Translations under genes and position numbers: made by a program
Assembly: GCA_015057405.1 (NCBI GenBank)
Contig: SVEK01000006.1
Span: 1-64,000, forward strand
DNA: 64,000 nucleotides
Reading direction: 5' to 3'
Origin: Lachnospiraceae bacterium
GTDB lineage: Bacteria; Bacillota; Clostridia; Lachnospirales; Lachnospiraceae
The notes under the pieces: model-generated
Told to the model about the DNA's origin: nothing
The model's input: only the letters and a program-made list of their open reading frames with translations
The model's database searches: none
Part shown: positions 52,485 through 61,533 of the stretch, piece by piece
Layout: every line of letters begins with the position of its first letter
How positions within the stretch are numbered: the first letter of the stretch is position 1

Positions 52485-53144
52485 ATGGCTCGAATTAGAA
52501 AAAAAACAAGACAATATTTATCTGAAGAAGACAGAGAGGTATTATGGAACTTAGTTCAGGCACAACAGATTCCTGTACTGACTTTGGATAACAGATGGAA
52601 TTCTTTGTTCGAGCAGGAACGTAAACTTCCGCATATTAAAGCACTGGTTACCAAACTTAATAATCTTCTTAAAGAGCAGGGTGGGCTGGTTAATAAGATT
52701 AAGGATATGAAGAAACTTAAGAAAAAACTTATGGCTAATATAATGGATAATATGGAAGGTGCTTCTTCGGATGATAGCAGATTACGTGATAAGAAGCAGG
52801 AGGCTAATCACAGATTAATAGGTGATATCAATAATAAACTTGGCGATTCTGAGGACAGACTTATGGAGTTGCCTTATGAAATAATGAAAGTTAATAAAGA
52901 ACTTTTATTCGAAAGTATGGTTGCAGGTTATGAAAGATTTGGCGCTGACATTAAGCGAAGTAAAGAAATAGAGATATGGATTGCCCAGATTAAGGAAGAA
53001 TTAAAAACCAGAATTAAGGAAAAAAATGAAATTGACAAAAATGTCAGCAAAATATATTCGTTTATGCATGATATGGTAGGGCGGGAAGCTCTCGAGATGT
53101 TTGATAGTAAACTTGGTGGTGATGGTAATGAAACGTCTGGTTGA
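52485..53144 (+). CDS. Coiled-coil protein of unknown function
   Basis: 219 residues, cytoplasmic, almost entirely helical, with basic N-terminus (ARIRKKTRQYLSEEDREVL) and heptad-like segments (about 50-100 and 160-200, including LLKEQGGLVNKIKDMKKLKKKL). No known domain is recognised. The ATG at 52485 follows GGGGAGGTG. The next gene begins within its last codons, so the two are translated together. Confidence 0.8.
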   Translation: MARIRKKTRQYLSEEDREVLWNLVQAQQIPVLTLDNRWNSLFEQERKLPHIKALVTKLNNLLKEQGGLVNKIKDMKKLKKKLMANIMDNMEGASSDDSRLRDKKQEANHRLIGDINNKLGDSEDRLMELPYEIMKVNKELLFESMVAGYERFGADIKRSKEIEIWIAQIKEELKTRIKEKNEIDKNVSKIYSFMHDMVGREALEMFDSKLGGDGNETSG

Positions 53145-54636
53145 TTCGCATTTAGCTAAGAAGATAGATGAGATTACTGTTAATACAATAGGAATTCCGT
53201 CAATTGTTCTTATGGAACATGCGGCTTTGGCTGTGTGTGACAATATTGTGGATGATGTCCCGATGAAAAGCAGAATACTTGCTGTATGCGGTAAAGGTAA
53301 TAATGGTGCCGATGGTATTGCAGTAGCAAGGCTTCTTCATGACAGAGGGTATAATGTCCACATTTTTTTTGTTGGTGCCAATCAACAGGAAACTATCACC
53401 GATGAAGCAAAACTTCAATACGATATTGCATGTAAACTTAACATCCCATTTGTAAGTACAATATCAGACAATCAATATGATGTTATAATTGATGGATTGT
53501 TTGGGGTTGGATTAAGTCGTGATATAGAGGGAAAATATATTGATATTATTAATAGCATAAATTATTCCGGCGCAAAAATATATGCTGTTGATATTCCGTC
53601 GGGTGTGTGTGCCGATGACGGAAGAGTATGTAGTGTTTGTGTAAGGGCTGATGTGACGGTAACATTTGGTCTTAATAAGCTTGGACTTGTTCTTTATCCC
53701 GGATGTGAATATGCCGGAAGGGTTATCGTTAATAACAGAGTATTTCCTGAAAAAGTGTACGATATGATTGAAAGTAACGTGTCAATGCCGGAACCTGAGG
53801 ATATTAATCTGATTCCGGCAAGAGTTCCGGTATCCAATAAGGGAACTTATGGTCATGTTCTTGTGATTGCCGGAAGCAGTACGATGTGCGGAGCTGCATA
53901 CCTTGCTGCTAAAGCTGCTTATCGTACGGGATGCGGACTTGTTAAAATTCTTACTCACGAAAACAACAGGCAGGCATTGTGTTCTTTGCTTCCGGAAGCT
54001 ATTATTGATACTTATAATGAATATACTGTTTTTGATGAGGATTACCTTAAGCAATATGACGATTGGGCAGATGCGATAGTAGTCGGACCGGGTCTTGGAA
54101 TGTGCAGTTGTTCTTATAATATTATGGAATGTGTATTAAAATATATGAAAACTGCCAAGATTATAGATGCAGACGGTCTTAACATAATAGCTTCGTGTAC
54201 AGACTTACAAGAAGATAAAAACTGGTGGGGTAGTTCTGTATTGACTCCTCATTTAAAGGAAATGTCACGTTTGACAGGAGAAAAACTATCTGCCTGTGAA
54301 ATTCATAACAACATTATTGAAACAGCAGTAGATTATTGTAAAAATGATAGTGTGCTGGTTTTAAAGGATGCAAGAACAGTGACTGCATATAATGGTAAAA
54401 TATGTGTTAATACATCAGGAAATGATGGTATGGCAACAGCAGGAAGCGGAGATGTTCTTACCGGAATAATAGCGTCTTTAGTTGCCCAGGGAATGAAGCG
54501 TTATGAAGCAGCTATGCTTGGAGTATATATTCATGGCCTTGCCGGTGACAGTGCTCTAAAATACACGAACAGATACAGTATGATTGCAGAAGATATTATA
54601 GAAGGCCTGGTATCTGTGCTTAATAATCACATATAA
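53128..54636 (+). CDS. nnr: Bifunctional NAD(P)HX epimerase/dehydratase
   Basis: 502 residues, repairing hydrated NAD(P)H. The N-terminal epimerase half contains CGKGNNGADGIAVARLL; the C-terminal ADP-dependent dehydratase contains HVLVIAGSSTMCGAAYLAAK and GNDGMATAGSGDVLTG. The start is at ATG 53128 (MKRLVDSHLAKK); ATG 53122 two codons earlier is also possible. Overlaps the preceding gene by 17 bases. Confidence 0.94.
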   Translation: MKRLVDSHLAKKIDEITVNTIGIPSIVLMEHAALAVCDNIVDDVPMKSRILAVCGKGNNGADGIAVARLLHDRGYNVHIFFVGANQQETITDEAKLQYDIACKLNIPFVSTISDNQYDVIIDGLFGVGLSRDIEGKYIDIINSINYSGAKIYAVDIPSGVCADDGRVCSVCVRADVTVTFGLNKLGLVLYPGCEYAGRVIVNNRVFPEKVYDMIESNVSMPEPEDINLIPARVPVSNKGTYGHVLVIAGSSTMCGAAYLAAKAAYRTGCGLVKILTHENNRQALCSLLPEAIIDTYNEYTVFDEDYLKQYDDWADAIVVGPGLGMCSCSYNIMECVLKYMKTAKIIDADGLNIIASCTDLQEDKNWWGSSVLTPHLKEMSRLTGEKLSACEIHNNIIETAVDYCKNDSVLVLKDARTVTAYNGKICVNTSGNDGMATAGSGDVLTGIIASLVAQGMKRYEAAMLGVYIHGLAGDSALKYTNRYSMIAEDIIEGLVSVLNNHI

Positions 54637-54690
54637 AATGATTTGTCGTTTTTGAATGAATCTAAGTATTAACTTGAGGAGTGTGATAAA

Positions 54691-55824
54691 ATGATTAACT
54701 ATGACAGAGTAAGTGCAAGAGTAAATCTTGATAATATATATGATAATATGAAAGAATTAAAAAAACTCATTGATGATAATACAATGGCAATGGCAATTAT
54801 AAAAGCAGATGGTTACGGTCATGGAGCTAATCAGGTGGCAGACAAACTTGATGATTTGGTTGATGCCTATGGAGTTGCCATGATAGATGAAGCAATTAAT
54901 CTTCGTGAACACGGAATTAAGAAAATGATTTTGATTCTTGGATTTACACCGGATAAATATTTGCATTATATTCCGGAATATGATATTTCACAGACAATAT
55001 ATGACTATTCTACAGCGGTAGAACTATCCCGTGTCGCTCTTGAGCAAGGAAAAAAAGCAAAAGTCCATATTAAGCTTGATACCGGTATGGGACGAATCGG
55101 CTTTCAGTGCAACAAGGAAGGCTTTGATGAGATTATTAAGATATCTAAACTTGAAGGCCTTGAGTTTGAAGGTTGTTTCACACATTTTTCCAAAGCTGAT
55201 GAAAAAGATTTGGCTTATACGGATATGCAGTTTGCAAAATACAATGAATTTGTTAATAGCCTTGAGCATGCAGGAGTGACTTTTAAAATAAAACATGTAT
55301 GTAACAGTGCGGCAGCAATTCAGTACAGCAAAGCGGCGCTTGATATGGTTAGATACGGAATTGCAATATATGGATTATATCCTTCGGAAGATATCGATAA
55401 ATCCCTCGTTAAATTAAAACCGGCGATGTCAATATGTTCAGTTATCAGTCATGTCAAGACTATGCAGGCAGGTAAGCTGATAAGTTACGGAGGTACATTT
55501 GAAACTAAAGATGAGACTATAATTGCAACTATCCCGGTTGGGTATGCTGATGGTTATCCAAGGGCCAGATCTAATTCGGGCCGTGTTATTGTTCGTGGTG
55601 AATATGCGTCAATTATCGGGAGAATTTGTATGGATCAGATGATGATTGATGTTACGCATATCCCGGGGGTATGTAAAGGTGATACTGTAATACTTGTTGG
55701 AAGTGACGCGGATAAATCAATATCAGTAGAAGAAGTTGCTGATGCTTCAATGTCCTTTAATTATGAATTTATATGTGATGTTGGAAAAAGAGTTCCGCGT
55801 ATGTATGTAAACAATTCCAATTAA
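54691..55824 (+). CDS. alr: Alanine racemase
   Basis: 377 residues. A PLP enzyme making D-alanine for peptidoglycan. K38 in AIIKADGYGHG binds PLP, and RICMDQMMIDVT is in the C-terminal barrel. RBS GAGGAG. Followed by mazF, as in Bacillus where an antitoxin gene lies between them. Confidence 0.97.
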   Translation: MINYDRVSARVNLDNIYDNMKELKKLIDDNTMAMAIIKADGYGHGANQVADKLDDLVDAYGVAMIDEAINLREHGIKKMILILGFTPDKYLHYIPEYDISQTIYDYSTAVELSRVALEQGKKAKVHIKLDTGMGRIGFQCNKEGFDEIIKISKLEGLEFEGCFTHFSKADEKDLAYTDMQFAKYNEFVNSLEHAGVTFKIKHVCNSAAAIQYSKAALDMVRYGIAIYGLYPSEDIDKSLVKLKPAMSICSVISHVKTMQAGKLISYGGTFETKDETIIATIPVGYADGYPRARSNSGRVIVRGEYASIIGRICMDQMMIDVTHIPGVCKGDTVILVGSDADKSISVEEVADASMSFNYEFICDVGKRVPRMYVNNSN

Positions 55825-55902
55825 ATGAATAATATACAATGAATAACTTTTTTTCTTTTGGAAATAATCATAATAATTGTTTCTAAAAAGGAGTGCATTG
55901 TA

Positions 55903-56250
55903 TTGTTGATTCGAAGAGGCGATATATATTATGCGGATCTTAGACCGGTTATCGGTTCAGAACAGGGCGGAGTGCGACCGGTACTTATTATTCAAAATGA
56001 TATGGGGAATAAACATAGCCCTACAATAATTGTGGCCGCAATTACATCTAAACTTAATAAGGCAAAACTTCCAACTCACGTTCAGCTTGATTCAAGCAGA
56101 TATGGCGTTGTAAAAGATTCGGTTATTCTTCTTGAGCAGATACGAACAATCGATAAATCCAGACTTAGGGAAAGAGTTTGTCACTTAGACTCAGATGTTA
56201 TTAGTAAAATAAATGTTGCACTAAAGATAAGCCTTGATATTCATACATAA
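55903..56250 (+). CDS. mazF: MazF-type mRNA endoribonuclease (EndoA)
   Basis: 115 residues of the MazF/PemK fold; these cut single-stranded RNA at short sequences. [20 protein letters not shown] and RPVLIIQND with [13 protein letters not shown] are family hallmarks. A TTG at 55903 is used as start with AAGGAG 9 bases upstream (TTG 55906 also possible). The 78 bases after alr contain no antitoxin gene. Role by homology is stress-induced mRNA cleavage. Confidence 0.93.
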   Translation: MLIRRGDIYYADLRPVIGSEQGGVRPVLIIQNDMGNKHSPTIIVAAITSKLNKAKLPTHVQLDSSRYGVVKDSVILLEQIRTIDKSRLRERVCHLDSDVISKINVALKISLDIHT

Positions 56251-56412
56251 GGAAATATCATCGTGCAAATCTATGTCGTAATACAAAGCTGATAAAGTTG
56301 CACCAAGAAAATGTTGCAATACAAATACATTGTTATTATAATAAGAAGTCTTTGTGTCAAAGAATATGTCTGAGTGTAACCTATTGTGCATAATTTAAAT
56401 TCTATACAAAGA

Positions 56413-56447
56413 AAAAAGAGGCTGATTTCCGAAAGTCAGCCTCTTTT
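56413..56447. terminator. Bidirectional terminator hairpin after mazF
   Basis: AAAAGAGGCTGA and TCAGCCTCTTTT pair perfectly around TTTCCGAAAG. The + strand side has four T; the minus strand side has six, so it ends mazF transcription and, more strongly, anything coming from the other side. Confidence 0.9.
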
Positions 56448-56522
56448 CCGGTAATTAAAAATTACCAAAGCGTATAATAGGGTGGGAGTAGAAAGTGCTT
56501 TTTTAAAGTCACTATCCATTTT
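56413..56522 (-). ncRNA. Candidate small RNA
   Basis: A minus-strand promoter-like pair (TTGTTC 56558-56553, 18-base spacer, TATGAT 56534-56529) would start an RNA near 56522 that ends at the hairpin 56413-56447, about 110 bases long. No open reading frame of note and no recognised RNA family. Confidence 0.4.
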
Positions 56523-56610
56523 GATAGTATCATATAATAATGAACAAATTGTGAACAAGATAAAAAAATAAGACTTTATTTTTCATTATGAAAAATATGG
56601 CAGTAATATT

Positions 56611-56640
56611 ATGGAACAGATATACAAAATATGGAACAGA
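56611..56640 (+). repeat. Direct repeat ATGGAACAGA, 20 bases apart
   Basis: Copies at 56611-56620 and 56631-56640, separated by TATACAAAAT. The second overlaps a possible upstream start of rlmH. The spacing equals that of the TGGAA units before rimM. Confidence 0.6.
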
Positions 56641-56651
56641 AAGGAAAAATA

Positions 56652-57131
56652 ATGAAAATTACTATTCTTAGTGTAGGAAAAATAAAAGAAAAATTTTATA
56701 TTGGTGCAATAGCAGAATATACAAAAAGGCTTGGTCGATATTGTAAGCTTGAGATAAAAGAAGTTGCAGATGAACAAACTCCGGCCGGTGCCTCTGAGGC
56801 AATTGAGACTATGATTAAGACCAAAGAAGGCGAACGGTTAGAACGTCATATTGTGGATGATGCCCTGGTAATTGCTCTTGCAATCGATGGAAAAATGTAC
56901 GATTCGATAGGATTTTCCAAACTGATTAATGATACAGGAATAAAAGGGACCAGTCATATTCAATTTATTATAGGCGGTTCACTGGGATTGTCAGAAAATG
57001 TTCTAAAAAGAGCTGACATGCATATTAGTTTTTCTAAAATGACATTTCCCCATCAGCTTATGCGGGTAATTTTACTTGAGCAGATTTATAGAGCTTACAG
57101 AATTATTAACGGTGAACCATATCATAAATAA
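56652..57131 (+). CDS. rlmH: 23S rRNA pseudouridine-1915 methyltransferase RlmH
   Basis: 159 residues, a small SPOUT enzyme acting on finished 70S ribosomes. FIIGGSLGLSENVLKRAD and SKMTFPHQLMRVILLEQIYRA form the knot and substrate site. The ATG at 56652 follows AAAGGAAA; the earlier ATG at 56631 has no ribosome site. Confidence 0.97.
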   Translation: MKITILSVGKIKEKFYIGAIAEYTKRLGRYCKLEIKEVADEQTPAGASEAIETMIKTKEGERLERHIVDDALVIALAIDGKMYDSIGFSKLINDTGIKGTSHIQFIIGGSLGLSENVLKRADMHISFSKMTFPHQLMRVILLEQIYRAYRIINGEPYHK

Positions 57132-57261
57132 TGCAATCATAATTTGAATGCCAAAAACTTCCATATTGAAAAAAACGGAAAAATAATTTGAAGAATTTGT
57201 GATATGATATTTTTGTCGTATTTTACACTTTATATTAAAATATGTCAAAGGAAGTGTTATT

Positions 57262-58659
57262 ATGAATGAATTGTTTAAGAAAAAACTTTTGGCAGAAATG
57301 AATAATCATCATTTTCTTGAATTTGATACATTTATTATCAACAAAATGGGTTTTGGTAACATTAATGAGCCTGTTAGTGATATTAATCGTAAACTTGCTT
57401 ATATTGAATTCCGTGAAAGAACAGATATGTTAGAACTTGCCTCTGTTCCTACTATGAAAAAATGGTTTGGAATAGGTGGAATCGCTACTCCGAGAAGAGA
57501 AAATATTTTTGAAATGGCTTTTGCATTGAAACTTAGTGCGGAGGAAGCTGAAGAATATCTTTTAAAAGGAATTAAACATGCAGGTTTTCAGATTAACGAT
57601 TATCAGGAAGCTATTTTTTTATATGGATTATATAATAATTTGTCGTACGAATATTGTCTCCAAATGATTCAGTCATATCAGCTCTCTTTGGAAAACCAAC
57701 AGATTTATCTAAAAACATTTACTACTAAACAGCTTAAAAAACAGTTTATGAATAATCATTCGCTTTCACCTGATAGGTTTTTGCAATGGATGTTAGATAG
57801 AGCAGAGCATTTTAAGGGGTATAGTGTTACTGCTATGAATTATCTTGAACAGTACAAAAAAACAATAATACATTATATCAGACAGGATGCTTCAAAAGTT
57901 CTTGATTTACTTTTATCAGAAGCCGGATACGGAATCTGGAAGAAAAAACATTTTTTACTTAAAGGAACGGATAAGCAGCTTATTTCAAAGTTTATAAAAA
58001 GCAAAAGTGATATTCCTTCTGATTTGGTTAATAGTATTGCGGAGTTATCTAAGATGGTACATAGTGAACTTGAACCCAATACCATGATAATATCAGCGAT
58101 ATATTCAAAAGTTAATACCAGTAATTCAGAAAATGCAAATCACACTAATATACATACCGTGACTAATAAATATTTGTCTGATTTGTATAATTATCCGCTA
58201 ATGCAGCAACGTGCAATTCGTACATCAAAAGCAATAGCTGAATTGGAAATTTTAGATGACAATTCGGAATGTCCGGAATGGATAATAGAATTAATCAATT
58301 ATTATTCGAAAGGTAAGACGGTGATTAAGAATAAAAATGAGGCGCTTATGTGGCTTAATAATGATTATAGTGACCACAGAAGAAGACGTATACTTGCAAA
58401 AAGAGATGATTTGCTGCCTATGATATTATTCGTGGCACAAAGAAACTATTTGCTTACAATTGATGAAGATATGTCATTATACAATAAAGAAGATGCCTTA
58501 GAACAGTTCAATAAAATGGCTAATTCGTCTCTTGCGGCATGTAATATGGATTTATTATCCAATAATTATGAACTGGATGTAGCTTTAACGGCATGTTATC
58601 AGGAGGACGATATGTATACCTATCAGGATGTACTTGATATTGTATATGATAGTGTATGA
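57262..58659 (+). CDS. Unrecognised protein with possible N-terminal HTH
   Basis: 465 residues without signal peptide or membrane helix. Residues about 66-102 (TMKKWFGIGG, TPRRENIFEMAFALKLSAEE) look like a helix-turn-helix or repressor-like segment. The following helical region contains GFQINDYQEAIFLYGLYNNL. The C-terminal part (about 320-465) is also helical. I do not know a function. It lies 64 bases before the LRR surface gene, so regulation of that gene is an inference. RBS AAGGAAGTG. Confidence 0.7.
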   Translation: MNELFKKKLLAEMNNHHFLEFDTFIINKMGFGNINEPVSDINRKLAYIEFRERTDMLELASVPTMKKWFGIGGIATPRRENIFEMAFALKLSAEEAEEYLLKGIKHAGFQINDYQEAIFLYGLYNNLSYEYCLQMIQSYQLSLENQQIYLKTFTTKQLKKQFMNNHSLSPDRFLQWMLDRAEHFKGYSVTAMNYLEQYKKTIIHYIRQDASKVLDLLLSEAGYGIWKKKHFLLKGTDKQLISKFIKSKSDIPSDLVNSIAELSKMVHSELEPNTMIISAIYSKVNTSNSENANHTNIHTVTNKYLSDLYNYPLMQQRAIRTSKAIAELEILDDNSECPEWIIELINYYSKGKTVIKNKNEALMWLNNDYSDHRRRRILAKRDDLLPMILFVAQRNYLLTIDEDMSLYNKEDALEQFNKMANSSLAACNMDLLSNNYELDVALTACYQEDDMYTYQDVLDIVYDSV

Positions 58660-58723
58660 TGTTATAATAATTTTAATTGATGTTTTTTAATATTAAAGTA
58701 GATTTCCAGAATGGAATGATAAT

Positions 58724-61504
58724 ATGGTTACATATAGATTAAGGTTAACAATACTTTTTTTGACGCTTATTTTTACATTTTTATATTTTGACTATAGAAT
58801 TACGGAGGCAGAGAATGATGATTCGTTGTTTTCTCTGCCTGTTTCTGATGAAATGATGGATGAGCAGGGTTTGATATACAGCATATATGATAAGGAATCT
58901 GCTACAAACGTAACTGATGCTTCTGATGATAAGAAAACTAATTATGTTTTTGTTTCGGGATATACTCATACAGGAAATTTTATTGAGAATGATGACGGAA
59001 AAATTATTATACCTGATTGTATAATACATGATAATTCTACTTATGTAGTAAAGTCGGTTGATGTTAGTGTGTTTGCAAAACAAAATGATCTGATATCCTT
59101 ATTTATTTCGGATTCTGTAGAATCAATTTCTAATATAACGGCAAGTAATATATTATTTAACAATGTTCATCTTGGAAAATCAATTAAACTTGACTATGGT
59201 GAAACTTTTTATAATTGGACTGAGCTTGCCACCATTACGGTATCTGAAGGAAACAACAATTATTCTGCTGAAATTGGAATTCTTTATGACAAAAATAAAG
59301 AGACTATTATTTCTTTCCCTAATAAGTATTGTTCTACAAGTTATTATGTACCGGAATCCGTTAAGAATATAGGGGCTTGTGCATTTCGTAACAACACTTC
59401 GTTAGAGATTGTATACGGATTTAATGTATTAAGCATCGGGGAATCTGCTTTTCAGAATTCTGCAATCTATTCAACTAAAATGGAAATGGTTAATTATGTT
59501 GGAAAAAAAGCATTTTACAATTGTGCTAACCTAAAATGTTTGGATTATGCTAAAGATGTTTTCATTGATGACAAAGCATATTATTACTGTTCCTCTCTTG
59601 GATGTGTATATATTCCGGGAGATGCAATAATTAATTCCACTGCATTTTGTTATTTGAGTAATCTTAAAGTAGTAGTGATAGATAAAGGCGTGAATGTGGG
59701 AACCAGGCTTGATTTTAGCGGTAATGGGGAGTTTTTTGAATGTCCTGATATCAGTTCGATTTATTTTCCTAAAACAATGACATATATTAACGGAATGTGT
59801 AATACATTGGCTGTTTCTAATTCGAAAATTAAATATGTTTATATTCCTACCGGTGTAACATCATGTTCAAATTTTTTTGATAATTCGTCAACGGATTTAG
59901 CTAATAGAAACCCTACAATATATTATTTTGAGAACAATAATAATGTTAATAATACACTTAATTATACTCAGGTATATGCTGATGAATATGTTAATCTTTC
60001 GATTGAATACTACAATTTCGATTATCAAGCGGAGAATGTAAATTATGTTACTAATGTTTCAACTCTTGACCTGAAAAAAGCAACTTGTACAGGTTCAGAA
60101 GCCAGCATTAGTATATATGATTCACATGTACATTTTGATAAGGCAAAGACTGTATCCTTACCTTTAAATAAAGAAGTCGGAATCGGGGATAGTATAATTA
60201 TATCAATAGAATTTATAGCATTTGATTCAATAATTGAGAATGAACCGCTATTATTTGAATTAAGTGACAGTGAAACAGATGTTAAAAGTGATATATGTGG
60301 AATTTATAGTAAAAAAGATTTTTTATTTACAAATGATTCATACAATAGTTATGATACTATAACTTTTTATGAACTGCATCGATTGGTTTATGGTGAAAAG
60401 CCATATAGAAATATCGACATTAATGTTAATAAAGTGACAGTTGAATATCTTACCGGGTATGAAGTTGCAAGAAAAAGAAAGGAGACTATGATTCTGCCTG
60501 AAACCGATAATATTTGTGAATTTCCCACAGATAAAATATATAATTATTTGTACAGTGAATGTTGGCTTGATAAAATATTTAATAAGATAAGATATAAAAC
60601 TTTTTATATGTCCTCATATTCGTCTACGCCGGCACTATTAATGCTTAGATTTGATGAACCTAAAAATATAAGTGAATACGAATATATTGTAATCGATATA
60701 CTTGCTGTCGGATTATATAATGTCAAATTAAAGACATCAAAATATTTTAATGACGGTGATAACCTTGAGTGCACTTATGCTTCTGTTAATGGTATATCGC
60801 TGCCGGCAGTATTATCTTTGAAAGATATGCTTCGCAATGGAAAAGATTATAATGATATTATTTCCATTGCTATAACACCACACTCTAAAGTTGAAGAAGA
60901 TATAGTGGTTTCTTCGGTTAAGCTATATAAAAATTATGACGATATTCCGGAGGTGTTAACATTTTCGGATATTACTATCTCTAAACCTACACCTACCCCT
61001 AAATCTACATCTAAGCCTGCAACAACTAAAAAACCTGCAAGTAGTGCCACTCCAAAAACGGATGATAATTTATTGTTTAATAATAATCACATAACTAATG
61101 ACATTAGTTCCAATAATTCCTTGTCGGAACTGGTCATACAATCAGATGATTTTCCGTCTAATACAATAATTAATTACACGGGTTATTATAATTATAGTAA
61201 TAAAAATAAAACTATTAAACCGCAGTTTAAACTGACAAAAGGTAAAAACAAAAAAGGAATTAAGTATATTAAGATAAAACTTACAAGATATTTTGGAAAA
61301 TATATTGAAATATATGTAAAAACAGGTTCGAAATTTAAAAGGGTTAAGCTTAAAACAAAGAAGATTTCTGCGATAAAATCTGCGTTAAAGCTTAAATACA
61401 GCGGAAATAAAAAACAATTATATGTAAAAGTCAGAACTTACTCATTTAACGGAAATAAAAAGATCTATTCTTCATTTTCAAAAACACAAAAAGTAAGAAT
61501 GTAA
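58724..61504 (+). CDS. BspA-like leucine-rich-repeat surface protein
   Basis: 926 residues. Signal/anchor helix (LTILFLTLIFTFLYFDY, residues 6-22). A BspA-type LRR_5 region (about 60-390) shows units such as IGACAFRNNTSLEIVYG, IGESAFQNSAIYST and VGKKAFYNCANLKCLDY. A beta-rich region (about 430-740) follows, then a Pro/Thr linker (TPTPKSTSKPATTKKPAS) and a basic Fn3-like end module (KTIKPQFKLTKGKNKKG). Related proteins bind host or plant surfaces. The ribosome site is weak. A paralogue follows 29 bases downstream. Confidence 0.88.
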   Translation: MVTYRLRLTILFLTLIFTFLYFDYRITEAENDDSLFSLPVSDEMMDEQGLIYSIYDKESATNVTDASDDKKTNYVFVSGYTHTGNFIENDDGKIIIPDCIIHDNSTYVVKSVDVSVFAKQNDLISLFISDSVESISNITASNILFNNVHLGKSIKLDYGETFYNWTELATITVSEGNNNYSAEIGILYDKNKETIISFPNKYCSTSYYVPESVKNIGACAFRNNTSLEIVYGFNVLSIGESAFQNSAIYSTKMEMVNYVGKKAFYNCANLKCLDYAKDVFIDDKAYYYCSSLGCVYIPGDAIINSTAFCYLSNLKVVVIDKGVNVGTRLDFSGNGEFFECPDISSIYFPKTMTYINGMCNTLAVSNSKIKYVYIPTGVTSCSNFFDNSSTDLANRNPTIYYFENNNNVNNTLNYTQVYADEYVNLSIEYYNFDYQAENVNYVTNVSTLDLKKATCTGSEASISIYDSHVHFDKAKTVSLPLNKEVGIGDSIIISIEFIAFDSIIENEPLLFELSDSETDVKSDICGIYSKKDFLFTNDSYNSYDTITFYELHRLVYGEKPYRNIDINVNKVTVEYLTGYEVARKRKETMILPETDNICEFPTDKIYNYLYSECWLDKIFNKIRYKTFYMSSYSSTPALLMLRFDEPKNISEYEYIVIDILAVGLYNVKLKTSKYFNDGDNLECTYASVNGISLPAVLSLKDMLRNGKDYNDIISIAITPHSKVEEDIVVSSVKLYKNYDDIPEVLTFSDITISKPTPTPKSTSKPATTKKPASSATPKTDDNLLFNNNHITNDISSNNSLSELVIQSDDFPSNTIINYTGYYNYSNKNKTIKPQFKLTKGKNKKGIKYIKIKLTRYFGKYIEIYVKTGSKFKRVKLKTKKISAIKSALKLKYSGNKKQLYVKVRTYSFNGNKKIYSSFSKTQKVRM

Positions 61505-61533
61505 ATTATTATTAATTCAGGAGATGGTAACGG

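Larger units (their letters stand above)
56251..56651. other. Intergenic region with a possible small RNA
   Basis: 401 bases with no protein gene. It holds a strong hairpin (56413-56447), a smaller one GGTAATT/AATTACC (56450-56466), ACTATC/GATAGT (56511-56528), a minus-strand promoter-like pair (56529-56558) and a duplicated ATGGAACAGA (56611, 56631). Between 56251 and 56400 I see nothing. Confidence 0.7.
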
